From contig NZ_JAAXCM010000029.1 in the NCBI RefSeq assembly GCF_019734885.1, forward strand, positions 1-64,000: a DNA stretch of 64,000 nucleotides, in the 5' to 3' direction. Shown piece after piece: positions 36,908 through 46,204 of the stretch. The DNA comes from Pseudocoprococcus catus. Its GTDB lineage: Bacteria; Bacillota; Clostridia; Lachnospirales; Lachnospiraceae. Under the pieces are notes generated by a model that worked only from the letters and a program-made list of their open reading frames with translations, did no database searches and was not told the origin of the DNA. Position numbers and translations under genes: made by a program. Each line of letters starts with the position of its first letter. Within the stretch, counting starts at the first letter, position 1.

Positions 36908-38158
36908 TTAATCACGCTGAAAAATATCGCGTGTATAAACCTTATCCTTCACATCATCCAGACACTTGTCATAGCGGTTTGCAATGATAGCCTGACTCGT
37001 TTCCTTGAACTCCTCCAAATCATTAACCACAACGCTGCCAAAGAATTTCTCTCCATTTTTCAAAGTCGGCTCATAAATGATGACAGTTGCGCCTTTGGCT
37101 TTGATGCGCTTCATGACACCCTGAATGGAACTCTGGCGGAAGTTATCACTGTTACTCTTCATCGTCAGCCGGTAAACACCAACAACAACTTCTTTCTCCT
37201 TGCTTTCGTCCCAGCTGTCATTTGCTTCGTAAGCACCAGCAATCTCCAGAACACGATCAGCAATGAAGTCTTTTCTTGTTCTATTGCTCTCAACAATAGC
37301 TTCAATCAGGTTCTCCGGCACATCAGCATAATTGGCCAGCAGCTGCTTGGTGTCCTTCGGCAGACAATATCCACCATATCCAAAGGACGGATTATTATAA
37401 TGAGTACCAATACGAGGATCAAGGCAGACACCATTGATGATCTGCTGAGTATTCAAACCCTTCATCTCGGCATAAGTATCCAGTTCGTTGAAATAGCTGA
37501 CACGCAGAGCCAAGTAGGTGTTAGCGAACAGTTTAACAGCCTCAGCCTCGGTGAAGCCCATGAACAAAGTATCGATATTCTCTTTTATAGCACCTTCCTG
37601 CAGGAGTTCTGCAAAAGTGTGTGCAGCCTTTACCAGACGAGCATTATCTACATCGGTACCGACAATGATACGAGAAGGGTAAAGGTTGTCATACAATGCC
37701 TTGCTCTCACGCAAGAATTCCGGACTAAAAATGATATTGTCGCAGTGGAATTTTTCACGCACAGAAGCCGTATAGCCAACCGGAATCGTCGACTTGATAA
37801 CCATAATGGCTTCCGGGTTGTACTCGATAACCAACTTTATCACAGCTTCCACCGCACTGGTGTCAAAGAAATTCTTCTTGCTATCGTAATTCGTAGGTGC
37901 AGCAATAACCACAAAATCTGCATCACTATATGCTTCCCTAGCATCCAAAGTTGCAGTCAGATCCAGCTCTTTTTCTGCCAGATATTTTTCGATATATTCG
38001 TCCTGAATCGGTGACTTTTTATTATTGATAAGTTCAACTTTCTCAGGGATGATATCCACAGCAGTCACCTTGTGATGCTGAGATAACAGCGTAGCAATGG
38101 AAAGGCCAACATATCCCGTTCCGGCAACAGCAATCTTTAAATCCTTAAACTCTCTCAT
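36908..38158 (-). CDS. ugd: UDP-glucose 6-dehydrogenase
   Basis: A 416-residue NAD-dependent dehydrogenase making UDP-glucuronate. [15 protein letters not shown] is the cofactor loop; [23 protein letters not shown] and the catalytic cysteine in [11 protein letters not shown] are all present. The C-terminus [10 protein letters not shown] is typical of Ugd from capsule loci. The UDP-glucuronate epimerase gene is 28 bp upstream, so GlcA and GalA are both available for the polysaccharide. A relic of a second copy is at 26466-26617. Confidence 0.96.
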   Translation of the reverse strand: MREFKDLKIAVAGTGYVGLSIATLLSQHHKVTAVDIIPEKVELINNKKSPIQDEYIEKYLAEKELDLTATLDAREAYSDADFVVIAAPTNYDSKKNFFDTSAVEAVIKLVIEYNPEAIMVIKSTIPVGYTASVREKFHCDNIIFSPEFLRESKALYDNLYPSRIIVGTDVDNARLVKAAHTFAELLQEGAIKENIDTLFMGFTEAEAVKLFANTYLALRVSYFNELDTYAEMKGLNTQQIINGVCLDPRIGTHYNNPSFGYGGYCLPKDTKQLLANYADVPENLIEAIVESNRTRKDFIADRVLEIAGAYEANDSWDESKEKEVVVGVYRLTMKSNSDNFRQSSIQGVMKRIKAKGATVIIYEPTLKNGEKFFGSVVVNDLEEFKETSQAIIANRYDKCLDDVKDKVYTRDIFQRD

Positions 38159-38186
38159 TTCTCTGTCCCTCTAATTTTCTTATTTC

Positions 38187-39236
38187 TTATTTATAAAATT
38201 CAGCGTACCACTCAGCGAACTTTCTTAATCCTGTCCGCAGACTTGTGCTCGGCTTGTATCCGAAGTCACGCTCCAACGCACTGGTGTCTGCATAGGTCAC
38301 AGGTACATCACCCGGCTGCATTGGAACCAGTTCCTTGTGTGCCTCGAAGTCATAATCTTCCGGCAAAATCTTCGCTCTAACTAGCTCCTCACTCAGAATC
38401 TGTACGAAGTCCAGCAGATTCTCCGGATTCTGATTGCCGATGTTGTAAACGGCATACGGCGGAACCGGCAGACCGTCCTCACCATTCTTCTTGTCCGGTG
38501 CCTTCTTCATCACACGAACAACACCCTCGACGATATCGTCTACATAAGTAAAGTCACGCTTGCAGTTTCCATAGTTGAAAATCTTGATGGTCTCACCCTT
38601 GACCAGCTTGTTAGTAAAGCCAAAGTAAGCCATGTCAGGACGGCCTGCAGGACCATACACTGTGAAAAAGCGCAAACCAGTAGACGGAATGTTGTACAGC
38701 TTGGAGTAAGCGTGAGCCATCAGCTCATTGGATTTCTTAGTTGCCGCATATAGGGAAACCGGGTTATCCACCTTGTCATCGGTACTGTACGGCACTTTCT
38801 TGTTGCTACCGTAGACACTGGAAGAAGAAGCATAAACCAAATGCTCTAGACTCTCACAATGGCGGCAGGCTTCAAGGATATTGAAAAAGCCGACCAAGTT
38901 AGATTCCACATAGGCATCCGGGTTGGTGATGGAGTAACGCACACCAGCCTGTGCCGCAAGGTTGACGACCACAGACGGCTTGTACTTCTCGAACAGCTCG
39001 GTGATCAGTACCTTGTCAGCAATATTGCCTTTGATAAAAGTGAATGTGGGATACTTGGCCAGCTCATTCAGACGGAACTCTTTCAGTGCCACATCATAGT
39101 AGGCATTCATATTGTCAATGCCGATAACCGTAGCAGAAGGAGCCTCCTGATAAATTCGCTTCACAAGATTGGAACCGATAAATCCGGCCGCGCCTGTGAC
39201 TAGAATTGTTTTATTCTCTAAATTAACTATACTCAT
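38187..39236 (-). CDS. UDP-glucuronate 4-epimerase
   Basis: A 349-residue extended SDR. VTGAAGFIGSNLVKRI, NMNAYYDVALKEFRLNEL, LAAQAGVRYSI, YASSSSVYG and catalytic LYAATKKSNE (YxxxK) are present, with RFFTVYGPAGRPDMAYF typical of the GAE/CapI group that turns UDP-GlcA into UDP-GalA. It precedes ugd, its substrate supplier, in the same operon. Confidence 0.92.
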   Translation of the reverse strand: MSIVNLENKTILVTGAAGFIGSNLVKRIYQEAPSATVIGIDNMNAYYDVALKEFRLNELAKYPTFTFIKGNIADKVLITELFEKYKPSVVVNLAAQAGVRYSITNPDAYVESNLVGFFNILEACRHCESLEHLVYASSSSVYGSNKKVPYSTDDKVDNPVSLYAATKKSNELMAHAYSKLYNIPSTGLRFFTVYGPAGRPDMAYFGFTNKLVKGETIKIFNYGNCKRDFTYVDDIVEGVVRVMKKAPDKKNGEDGLPVPPYAVYNIGNQNPENLLDFVQILSEELVRAKILPEDYDFEAHKELVPMQPGDVPVTYADTSALERDFGYKPSTSLRTGLRKFAEWYAEFYK

Positions 39237-39271
39237 TGCATTTGTCTCCTTATTTTTTTGAAGCCTATATT

Positions 39272-39472
39272 TTAAGTGTCACTACCTCTGTTCAGATGAA
39301 GCACTTCCAATGTGTTGTTCATAAACCAGAGTGCTCCATACAAACGCAGGTAGTGATACTGAAAGTTATGATGATTGATAATTTCATCTGCTTTTGCTAA
39401 AAGCAGTTTCTGAGATAAAAACTGCTCTCGCAGCTCCGCCCACAGTTCAGAAAGCGTTGTAAATACGCAATG
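39272..39472 (-). pseudogene. Short gene remnant of unknown origin
   Basis: An open 66-codon stretch without a start codon (LWAELREQFLSQKLLL..., ...HYLRLYGALWFMNNTLEVLH) ends at a stop at 39272-39274 and is preceded by an in-frame stop. It looks like the C-terminal end of a helical protein. I do not recognise the family. It fills most of the gap between the epimerase and the broken glycosyltransferase. Confidence 0.35.
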
Positions 39473-39511
39473 TCATTAACCCGAAAGCAGAAGATATTTA
39501 TTCTAAAAGAA

Positions 39512-40644
39512 TTAGATATCTCTCCTATACAGCTTCACTGTTTCTTTCACAACATCATCCCAGTTATATTTTCTGCATATATAATCAGCCGCCTGCTCTT
39601 TTAACCGCTTAACTGTCTCCGGCTGTTCACAGGCTTTCTGCAGTTTTTTCTTCAAATCACTGACATCTGATTTTTTAAAGATTATTGCCGTATCTTCGAC
39701 CACTTCCGTACATTCCAGTATATCGGAGACCAGACAGCAGTTGCCGTAACTCATGGCTTCCAGAAGACTTAAGGGCATACCTTCCAGATCAGAAGGCAAT
39801 GTATATATGTAAGCATTGCTGTACAGTTCATCCAACAGCTGGCCCTGTACAAATCCTGTAAAGATAATTCTGTCATCACCTTCGGCCAGATTCTTTAGTT
39901 CAGCCGTGAAATCATCTGTATCACTGGAGCCGCCCGCAATTACCAGTTTCTTGTCTGTCTTGACTTCCTTGAACGCTTCCACCAGATACCTGATGCCCTT
40001 CTCCGGCACTAATCGGCCGAGGAAAAGGATGTAAGAATCTTTTGTTAAGGCAAATTTGTCCGTGATTAGCTGCGGCTGTCTGATGACTGGCCGGTTAACA
40101 CCATTTGGAATAAAATGTGTCTTCCTGCCGTAAGTCCGCTCAAAGTAGTCTTGAACACCTTTACTTAAAACAATGATCTCATCGGCATATTTCACAGCAT
40201 TTTTCTCACCCTGGCGGATGAATTTTGACCCAAAACCGGATTTCCATTTCTCTCTGGACCAGTCCAGGCCATGAATGGTAACAACAACTTTTTTGCCAAA
40301 CAATTTAGGTATCCAGGAAAAGAATGCCGGTTCCTCTGCATGAATATGGACAACATCATATTTGCCCAGTGCACTGTACAAAGCTGCAAAGAAAGAAGAA
40401 CTTACTGCTGCCAGACCTTTTTTTCAATTGTCAGAACAGATTTTTGACGGATACCCGGATATTCTGTTTTCTCATTACTGTCAAATTCTGCACCGCTGAC
40501 ATGGTGGCCTGAACGGTTGTAACAGGTAATTTGATACCCTCTCTGTACCATTCTGGTACAGAGCTCTTTGACAACGATTTCCACTCCGCCCTCTCTGGTG
40601 AGCCTTTTCTGGCCAAACATGGCAACTGTAAGTCTCTTTTTCAT
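39512..40644 (-). pseudogene. GT4 glycosyltransferase broken by a one-base deletion in a T7 run
   Basis: The N-terminal part (VAMFGQKRLTREGGVEIVVKEL, GT4 acceptor loop) starts at 40644 with GGAGG upstream and runs to a stop at 40402. The remainder (KYDVVHIHAEEPAFFSW, LFLGRLVPEKGIRYL, SDLEGMPLSLLEAMSYGNCCLVSD) is in another frame and ends at 39512. At 40418-40424 the coding strand has A7; an eighth A would join the two as IEKKGLAAVSSSFFAALYSALGKYD. No other damage is seen, so the change is recent, switchable or a base-calling error. In full length it would be the first glycosyltransferase after the initiating enzyme. Confidence 0.85.
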
Positions 40645-40672
40645 ACTTCCTCCAACTGTTTTCATACGCTTC

Positions 40673-42124
40673 CTACATCGATCCATCTTTTCTCAGAACC
40701 ACCATCACTGTCTTAAGCAGTATCTTGATGTCCATCGCGATATCCCAGTTCTCAATGTATTCCTTGTCCAGTCTCACCACTTCTTCGAAGTCTGTGATGT
40801 CGCTTCGGCCGCTGACCTGCCACAGTCCGGTGATGCCCGGTTTGATAGCCAGTCTTGCATAATGATGCAATTCATACAGGTTGGTTTCTGAGATCAGTGG
40901 TGGTCTTGTGCCGACGATGGACATATCTCCTTTTAGCACATTGAAGAACTGTGGAAATTCATCTAAGCTTGTCCTTCGGATGAAATCTCCGATGCCGGTT
41001 TTGTGGCTGCCGTCCGGTAAAACTTTGTTGCCGATGACTCTTGGATCGAAGTCCATTTTGAACATCTTGCCGTCACCCAGCTTATTATCCTTCATCAGCT
41101 CGGCTTTGCGGGCTTCCGCATCCACATACATGCTGCGGAATTTGTACATCTTGAACTTCTTGCCGTTCTTGCCGACTCTCTCCTGTGCAAAGAAGATTGG
41201 TCCCGGAGAACTGATATAGATGGCCGGTGCCACGAAGATGAAGATAATGCCTGTCAGAAGACATCCCACCAGTCCGCCGGCGATATCCATCATACGCTTT
41301 GCCAGAAGCTGTCTTGCAGAAGCACAGTTGATACTTGTTGTAAGTACTGTATAGTTACCGACTTTCTCCACAAACTGCTTTTTGCCCGGCAGATCAGATG
41401 CCTTGGCCAGGTTCAGATGCACAGTCACTCCTGTTTCTGCCAATTGGTTGATCAATTTCTGCGGATATGCTACATGATCCGAAATCACGATCAGTACTTC
41501 ATCCACCCACTGATGACAGATGTATGAGACAACATTGTCCTTGTTGGCCACAACTGTCACATCATGATAGCTTCTGCCCACCTGATCATCATCAATCACG
41601 GCAGCACCTGCCAGCTTATAGCGGGCGTAATTGTGATCCTTCATATTGGCAATAACGTCTCCCACCATATCCTGGGATGTAACAATGAATAAGGTTTGCT
41701 TGACTCCGGTTTCCATCTGCCTGCGAAGTTCCCTTTTGTGAAGCTCTCTGGTACCATATGTAATAAATATATAAAGGATAAAAGTGATCAGCAGAGATAA
41801 TCTGGAATAGTTCTGCCCTTCTTTGATAATAAAAAGGTACACCACTGATAAGGCGCCAAGAATAGCCCCATGCTGAACGGTGATGACAAAGTCTCTATAA
41901 CAGCCTTTCTTCAGCACACCTGAAAGGGTGCCGAAAAGGATCATCACTGTCAGATCCATGACTTCAAGAATCAAAGCCATATTCCGGTATAATGGATCCG
42001 CATAAGGATTCACATGACGTCCCAATATAAGAAATGAAAGCAGAAAAGCAATCTGCAGACAGACCATGTCCAATAGCAGAAAGTCAAAGTGCTTCATCCA
42101 TCCGTCTGATTTTCTTTTGTACAT
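40673..42124 (-). CDS. Initiating sugar-phosphate transferase (WbaP/CpsE type)
   Basis: About 483 residues: four N-terminal membrane helices, a Rossmann-like middle (LFIVTSQDMVGDVI), a fifth hydrophobic segment (about 300-325 from the start), and the catalytic C-terminal domain with MYKFRSMYVDAE, RVIGNKVLPDG, RRTSLDEFPQFFNVLKGDMSIVGTRPP and LAIKPGITGLWQVSGRSD. It puts the first sugar phosphate on undecaprenyl phosphate. The start at 42124 has GAGGGAG upstream; an in-frame ATG at 42202 would add a non-conserved tail. It is the first gene behind the locus promoter, so it opens the capsule operon. Confidence 0.94.
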   Translation of the reverse strand: MYKRKSDGWMKHFDFLLLDMVCLQIAFLLSFLILGRHVNPYADPLYRNMALILEVMDLTVMILFGTLSGVLKKGCYRDFVITVQHGAILGALSVVYLFIIKEGQNYSRLSLLITFILYIFITYGTRELHKRELRRQMETGVKQTLFIVTSQDMVGDVIANMKDHNYARYKLAGAAVIDDDQVGRSYHDVTVVANKDNVVSYICHQWVDEVLIVISDHVAYPQKLINQLAETGVTVHLNLAKASDLPGKKQFVEKVGNYTVLTTSINCASARQLLAKRMMDIAGGLVGCLLTGIIFIFVAPAIYISSPGPIFFAQERVGKNGKKFKMYKFRSMYVDAEARKAELMKDNKLGDGKMFKMDFDPRVIGNKVLPDGSHKTGIGDFIRRTSLDEFPQFFNVLKGDMSIVGTRPPLISETNLYELHHYARLAIKPGITGLWQVSGRSDITDFEEVVRLDKEYIENWDIAMDIKILLKTVMVVLRKDGSM

Positions 42125-42455
42125 ACAATACTCCCTCTTAATCTTAATCTGGCCTACCTGCATATCTGACAACACCGAACTGCTGCTGTCACTTGCTGTC
42201 ACAGTATGCTGACAGAATATACATCATCATCGATGAACTGTACAAAGGTGTTATCAGATAATTGGAATATAAAAAGCATCACTCCAAATCCAATAACACC
42301 TCCAAAATATTTTTCATTCTATTCTCGCATTCTTAATCCGGCCGCCCTGAAAAAGTTCCTCCTGAACACTTCCGGATCCTGCCGGTGAAGCTCTGTCATA
42401 ATCATACGTACTCTGTATGTTTTTAACACTATTGTAACAGACAGATTTCATTTAC
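42125..42455 (-). promoter_or_regulatory. Long untranslated leader of the capsule operon
   Basis: About 325 nt separate the promoter from the first gene, with no supported gene. The arms GGTGTTAT (42247-42254) and ATAACACC (42293-42300), with an inner TTGGA/TCCAA match, form a hairpin. No T-run follows, so it is not a plain terminator. Long leaders of capsule operons often carry antitermination or RNA control; which applies here is unknown. Confidence 0.4.
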
Positions 42456-42483
42456 ATTATAGTGGATTTTTTGACAATGTCAA
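42456..42483 (-). promoter_or_regulatory. Strong promoter of the capsule operon
   Basis: TTGACA (42478-42483) and TATAAT (42456-42461), both perfect consensus, are separated by 16 bp on the minus strand. It is placed to transcribe the whole leftward polysaccharide locus. Confidence 0.8.
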
Positions 42484-42523
42484 TAGCACAGCCGCCCTTT
42501 GATGTATAAAAATAGACACGATG

Positions 42524-42586
42524 TTAACAAATGTTAACAAAAAAGCGAATGCAGCCTCTTTTATACTCGATACCGCATTCGCTTTC
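42524..42586 (-). terminator. Terminator after thrH
   Basis: AAAGCGAATGC (42542-42552) and GCATTCGCTTT (42575-42585) form an 11-bp stem followed on the minus strand by a T-run. Next to it ATGTTAACAA occurs twice in tandem (42521-42540). Confidence 0.8.
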
Positions 42587-42605
42587 AATTTTTATACGTT
42601 TGTTT

Positions 42606-43214
42606 TTATGCCTCAGTCATTGCATTTCTGATGGCAGCAAGAAGCTCATCATAGGTCTCATAAGCCGGAATGTCCGGATAATCTGCCTTGATCTTGTCTG
42701 TGCTTCTGAACAGGAATCCCGCCTTGCTGGCCTGAATCATACCAAGGTCATTGTAAGAATCACCGCTGGCGATAGTCTCAAATCCGATGGACTGCAGTGC
42801 CTTCACTGTGCTGAGCTTTGACTGCTCGGTACGCATCCTGAAGCCTGTGATTTCTCCGTTATCTGCCACTTCCAGCGTATTGCAGAAAAGCGTCGGCCAT
42901 CCCAGCTTCTCCATCAGCGGTGTGGCAAACTGCGTAAATGTATCGCTGATCAGAATGACCTGTGTGAAGCTTCTCAGCTCATCTAAGAATGCCTTCGCAC
43001 CAGGCAGCGGATCGATCTTCGCAATCGTTTCCTGAATCTCCTTCAATCCAAGGCCATGCTCCTTCAGGATTCCCAGACGCCAGTTCATCAGTTTATTATA
43101 ATCCGGTTCATCACGGGTGGTTCTCTTCAGTTCAGGGATTCCGCTGGCCTCCGCAAATGCGATCCAGATCTCCGGTACCAGTACGCCTTCAACATCCAAA
43201 CAGGTAATATACAT
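42606..43214 (-). CDS. thrH: ThrH-type phosphoserine phosphatase/homoserine phosphotransferase
   Basis: About 202 residues of the HAD family. CLDVEGVLVPEIW carries the nucleophilic Asp but with Glu in the place of the usual second Asp (DxE), a mark of ThrH. SDTFTQF, KLST and GDSYNDLGMI form the other HAD boxes. ThrH dephosphorylates phosphoserine and can pass phosphate to homoserine. The start at 43214 has GGAG upstream. Single gene with its own promoter and terminator. Confidence 0.9.
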   Translation of the reverse strand: MYITCLDVEGVLVPEIWIAFAEASGIPELKRTTRDEPDYNKLMNWRLGILKEHGLGLKEIQETIAKIDPLPGAKAFLDELRSFTQVILISDTFTQFATPLMEKLGWPTLFCNTLEVADNGEITGFRMRTEQSKLSTVKALQSIGFETIASGDSYNDLGMIQASKAGFLFRSTDKIKADYPDIPAYETYDELLAAIRNAMTEA

Positions 43215-43292
43215 AACAGATAACTCCTTCCATTCTGGTGGCCCATTCTCCAATTTCTCTATGAAATAGTACCACTTTACTACATTGAAATC

Positions 43293-43321
43293 ATCTTATC
43301 ATATTTTCTGGCACGATACAA
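43293..43321 (-). promoter_or_regulatory. Promoter of thrH
   Basis: TTGTAT (43316-43321) and TAAGAT (43293-43298) with a 17-bp spacer on the minus strand, about 80 bp before thrH. Confidence 0.55.
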
Positions 43322-43413
43322 GTTTTTTCTTGGCTGTATTTCATATCATCCAGAGATTTTGTCTTTTGTGACCGGCTCCTATTCCGGATTTTTAATTACT
43401 GCACTATTTGCTT

Positions 43414-43671
43414 TTATTTCTTACCAAAATGGAAAAATCCCTTTTTCTCATATGGTTCGCTTGTATAACTGATCAGTTCATATCCAATATCTTTGATTTC
43501 TTTCTTCGCCCATGGAATATCCAACTCTGCATCACTGATGATGACTGTCTCTCCATCTTTTGCTGAAGATGTAACTTTCTTTACTTTAAAGTTCTTGCGG
43601 ATCAGATCATTCATATGTGCTTCGCACATTCCACACATCATACCATCAATTTTTAATACTGTTTTTACCAT
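43414..43671 (-). CDS. Small heavy-metal-associated (HMA) domain protein
   Basis: 85 residues. The metal motif is GMMCGMC (CxxC) at about residues 10-16 in the first loop, followed by a ferredoxin-like fold and a short KKGFFHFGKK tail. Such proteins carry copper or sense it. The start at 43671 has AAAGGA 11 nt upstream; a longer in-frame start at 43785 would add an unrelated stretch. The CsoR-like palindrome at 43797-43811 lies upstream, which supports copper control. No copper ATPase gene is beside it. Confidence 0.8.
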   Translation of the reverse strand: MVKTVLKIDGMMCGMCEAHMNDLIRKNFKVKKVTSSAKDGETVIISDAELDIPWAKKEIKDIGYELISYTSEPYEKKGFFHFGKK

Positions 43672-43796
43672 AATTATGCATTCCTTTCGTTGTGAACTCC
43701 AGGCTTGCCGCTTACCTTCTTCGTCAGCGGAAGTCATACTGCCTGCACCGGCAGACAGGTCGATATAATGACATACTGTTTTCACATGTCAATATA

Positions 43797-43811
43797 CACC
43801 CCCAGGGGGTG
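43797..43811. promoter_or_regulatory. CsoR-like operator
   Basis: CACCCCCAGGGGGTG, a perfect 15-bp palindrome of C-run/G-run form, resembles the operators of the copper repressor CsoR. It lies just upstream of a TTGACA (43787-43792, minus strand) about 120 bp before the HMA gene. The -10 is not clear. Confidence 0.55.
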
Positions 43812-43852
43812 CTTGTCAATTCATAATTATGTAAGCTTGATGTGATTTTTTA

Positions 43853-44308
43853 TCAATTAAAGACAGCCACAATCTCCTGCTCCCCAACAATTGGTGTATG
43901 ACCGCTGCTGTCATCCAGCGTATACTGTACCCGTATTGTCAATCCTGTTTCATTCTCTTCTATAGAATATGTCTCTGTATGCAGCAAAAATTTTGCTCCG
44001 ACCATATAGGCTTTATAATCCACCATGGTCGCAGTCAATGTATCAAACAGCATATCACAGGTAATCGCGCCCACACGGTGCAGCAGCATTTTCTCCTGAT
44101 CTGCAAATATCCCATTCTTGGTGATGGCATTGCCTGTATAATCTGTATAGGCCAGCATATGCTGTCTGCCGTCCCATTTGTACTCTCCCGTTGTCTCCCA
44201 CTGACTATCAACGCCTTCTACAATACTTTTAATACGGATAGCAACGTTTCGCACTGCCGATTCTGATCCTGTACCTGTCTCTTTGATATAAATAAAATCC
44301 TGTTCCAT
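43853..44308 (-). CDS. DUF1934/YwiB-like beta-barrel protein
   Basis: A 151-residue protein that looks like an all-beta, lipocalin-like fold. Segments such as GEYKWDGRQHMLAYTDY, LLHRVGAITCDMLFD and YSIEENETGLTIRVQYTLD fit the DUF1934 pattern. The function of this family is unknown. It has no signal peptide. It is a single gene between the AGCS symporter and the HMA gene, with no clear ribosome site. Confidence 0.55.
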   Translation of the reverse strand: MEQDFIYIKETGTGSESAVRNVAIRIKSIVEGVDSQWETTGEYKWDGRQHMLAYTDYTGNAITKNGIFADQEKMLLHRVGAITCDMLFDTLTATMVDYKAYMVGAKFLLHTETYSIEENETGLTIRVQYTLDDSSGHTPIVGEQEIVAVFN

Positions 44309-44437
44309 TTATCTGACTCACTTTCGTGTATTTTCTTATTCTGATTTATCATCCGTAAAACTCTCCCCTTCTCCCGAAGAGTTCTTCGGTCTTCTGACAT
44401 AACTGCTACAAACATAAATAAAAAATTCAGTATTATT

Positions 44438-45874
44438 TTATTTTCGTTTCCAAACCCCGGTTTTGTCCTCGATTCCGAATTTTGCCGGATCAAAGACCGG
44501 ATTCTTGCCTTCCTTCTTCTGCTGTTCGTAATCCTTCAATATAGCCGACGCTTTCGGCGCCAGCAGTGCAATGGCGATAATGTTGGCCCAGGCCATAAGT
44601 CCATAACCGATATCACCCATGGACCAGATAGCGTCCGCATTGACCAGTGCGCCGAAAAATGAGGCTGCAAGGAAGACTGCACGGCAAATGTTGACTGCCA
44701 GCTTGCTGTTGCCTGTCAAATAGCGGATGTTCGCTTCTGCCTGATAGCAGTAGCCTGTCATAGATGTAAAGACAAATAAAACGATGACAATGGCCAGTAC
44801 TTTGCCGCTCCATGTTCCATATGTATTCATCAGCGCATGCTGTGTCCATTTGATACCAGCCTCAATGCCGCCTGTCTGACTGAGAAGCAGATTTCCCGCA
44901 CTATCGCAGACATCAAATGTACCTGTCAGCAGAATGATCAGTGCTGTAGCTGTTCCGATGAACAGTGTATCCACATAGATAGAGAATGACTGGATCAGCC
45001 CCTGCTTCGCCGGATGAGAACATTCTGCCGCTGCAGATACGATGGCGCCGCAGCCCATACCTGCTTCATTGGAATAAATGCCTCGCTTAACGCCCCAGGA
45101 AACGGCAGAACCGAGAATTCCGCCGAAAACTGCATGTTTACCGAAGGCTGATGAAACCACCACTCCAAGAATTCCCGGAAGCTTTGTGATATTCAATCCA
45201 AGAATCACAACCGCTGCCAGGATATAAATACCGCACATCACCGGTGCCAGCATCTCAGCAATCTTCGCAATACGTTTAATACTGCCGTATACAACAATTC
45301 CAAGAATCACACAGCAAATGGCACCTACCAGAATCTTATTCACAGAAAATGCTTCTTCAAAAACCGTTACCAGCGAATTGATCTGAACCCCAGGCATCAG
45401 AAATCCCGGGCCAAGGAATGCCACCACTGCAAACAAAATGGCGTACGGCTTGCATTTAAGTCCCTTCTCGATATAGTAGGCCGGTCCGCCCATATACTCA
45501 CCATCGGGATTCTTTACTTTATAAGCCTGTCCCAATGCGGATTCTGTATAGGCAGAAGCCGCCCCGATCAGGGTAATGATCCACATCCAGAAAATGGATC
45601 CCGGCCCGCCAAAATAAATGGCTGACGCCACACCGGCAATGTTGCCCATGCCCACACGGGCACCAACAGTTGTGGCAAATGCCTGAAACGGCGTAATACC
45701 GTTCTCACTTTCTTCTTTTGCTCCAAGTAAACGTACCATTTCCTTCAGTAACCGAATCTGAGGAAACTTCATGCGAATTGATAAATAAAGACCGACTCCC
45801 AGGCAGAGCAAGACAAGCACCATACTCCAGATCATGGAGTCTACATGACTGACAAATTGTGAAAATGCTTCCAT
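44438..45874 (-). CDS. Sodium:alanine/glycine symporter (AGCS family)
   Basis: About 478 residues with 10-12 membrane helices. TPFQAFATTVGARVGMGNIAGVASAI is the AGCS signature near the N-terminus; GGPAYYIEKGL and NEAGMGCGAIVSAAAE are further conserved boxes. It imports alanine or glycine with sodium. The start at 45874 (MEAFSQF) suits the family; an in-frame ATG at 45913 would fall against the upstream hairpin. A promoter lies at 45986-46014, with a terminator-like hairpin between it and the gene. Confidence 0.92.
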   Translation of the reverse strand: MEAFSQFVSHVDSMIWSMVLVLLCLGVGLYLSIRMKFPQIRLLKEMVRLLGAKEESENGITPFQAFATTVGARVGMGNIAGVASAIYFGGPGSIFWMWIITLIGAASAYTESALGQAYKVKNPDGEYMGGPAYYIEKGLKCKPYAILFAVVAFLGPGFLMPGVQINSLVTVFEEAFSVNKILVGAICCVILGIVVYGSIKRIAKIAEMLAPVMCGIYILAAVVILGLNITKLPGILGVVVSSAFGKHAVFGGILGSAVSWGVKRGIYSNEAGMGCGAIVSAAAECSHPAKQGLIQSFSIYVDTLFIGTATALIILLTGTFDVCDSAGNLLLSQTGGIEAGIKWTQHALMNTYGTWSGKVLAIVIVLFVFTSMTGYCYQAEANIRYLTGNSKLAVNICRAVFLAASFFGALVNADAIWSMGDIGYGLMAWANIIAIALLAPKASAILKDYEQQKKEGKNPVFDPAKFGIEDKTGVWKRK

Positions 45875-45918
45875 AAAAACGTTAAAACCTCTTTCCAACC
45901 GGCACATAGACAAAACAA

Positions 45919-45946
45919 AATCCTGATAGACAAACCTATCAGGATT
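45919..45946 (-). terminator. Terminator-like hairpin upstream of the AGCS gene (attenuator?)
   Basis: Perfect 11-bp arms (AATCCTGATAG at 45919-45929, CTATCAGGATT at 45936-45946) with a 6-nt loop are followed on the minus strand by TTTGTTTTGTC. It lies between the promoter and the start codon of the symporter gene, so it could end most transcripts early. Confidence 0.6.
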
Positions 45947-45985
45947 CTGACAAATAAGCCCGGTTAATTACGCAACAATGGTACT

Positions 45986-46014
45986 ATGATACGCTATATT
46001 CTACAAAAAATCAA
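45986..46014 (-). promoter_or_regulatory. Promoter of the AGCS symporter gene
   Basis: TTGATT (46009-46014) and TATCAT (45986-45991) with a 17-bp spacer on the minus strand. Further right, at 46063-46132, a 23-codon stretch (MVRKGYLQKNGRARNTYY...) with a ribosome-like site may be a gene remnant; no function can be given. Confidence 0.55.
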
Positions 46015-46204
46015 CCATCACAGGCAAAAATGTTCATTTTTTAGTACATTAAATTATTGCATTGTAGAATGTAAGGTATAATACGTATTTCTTGCCCTTC
46101 CATTCTTCTGTAAATATCCTTTTCTAACCATATTTATTCACCTCTTTCAAGTCTATCGGCTCATTATTTAGCTCAATTGATTTGATTGATTTGATTTTTA
46201 ACTA

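Noticed and set aside
36905-38014. A 369-codon plus-strand open frame opposite ugd
   Set aside because: It is a mirror of a well-supported ugd gene; its composition does not resemble a protein family and it has no ribosome site.
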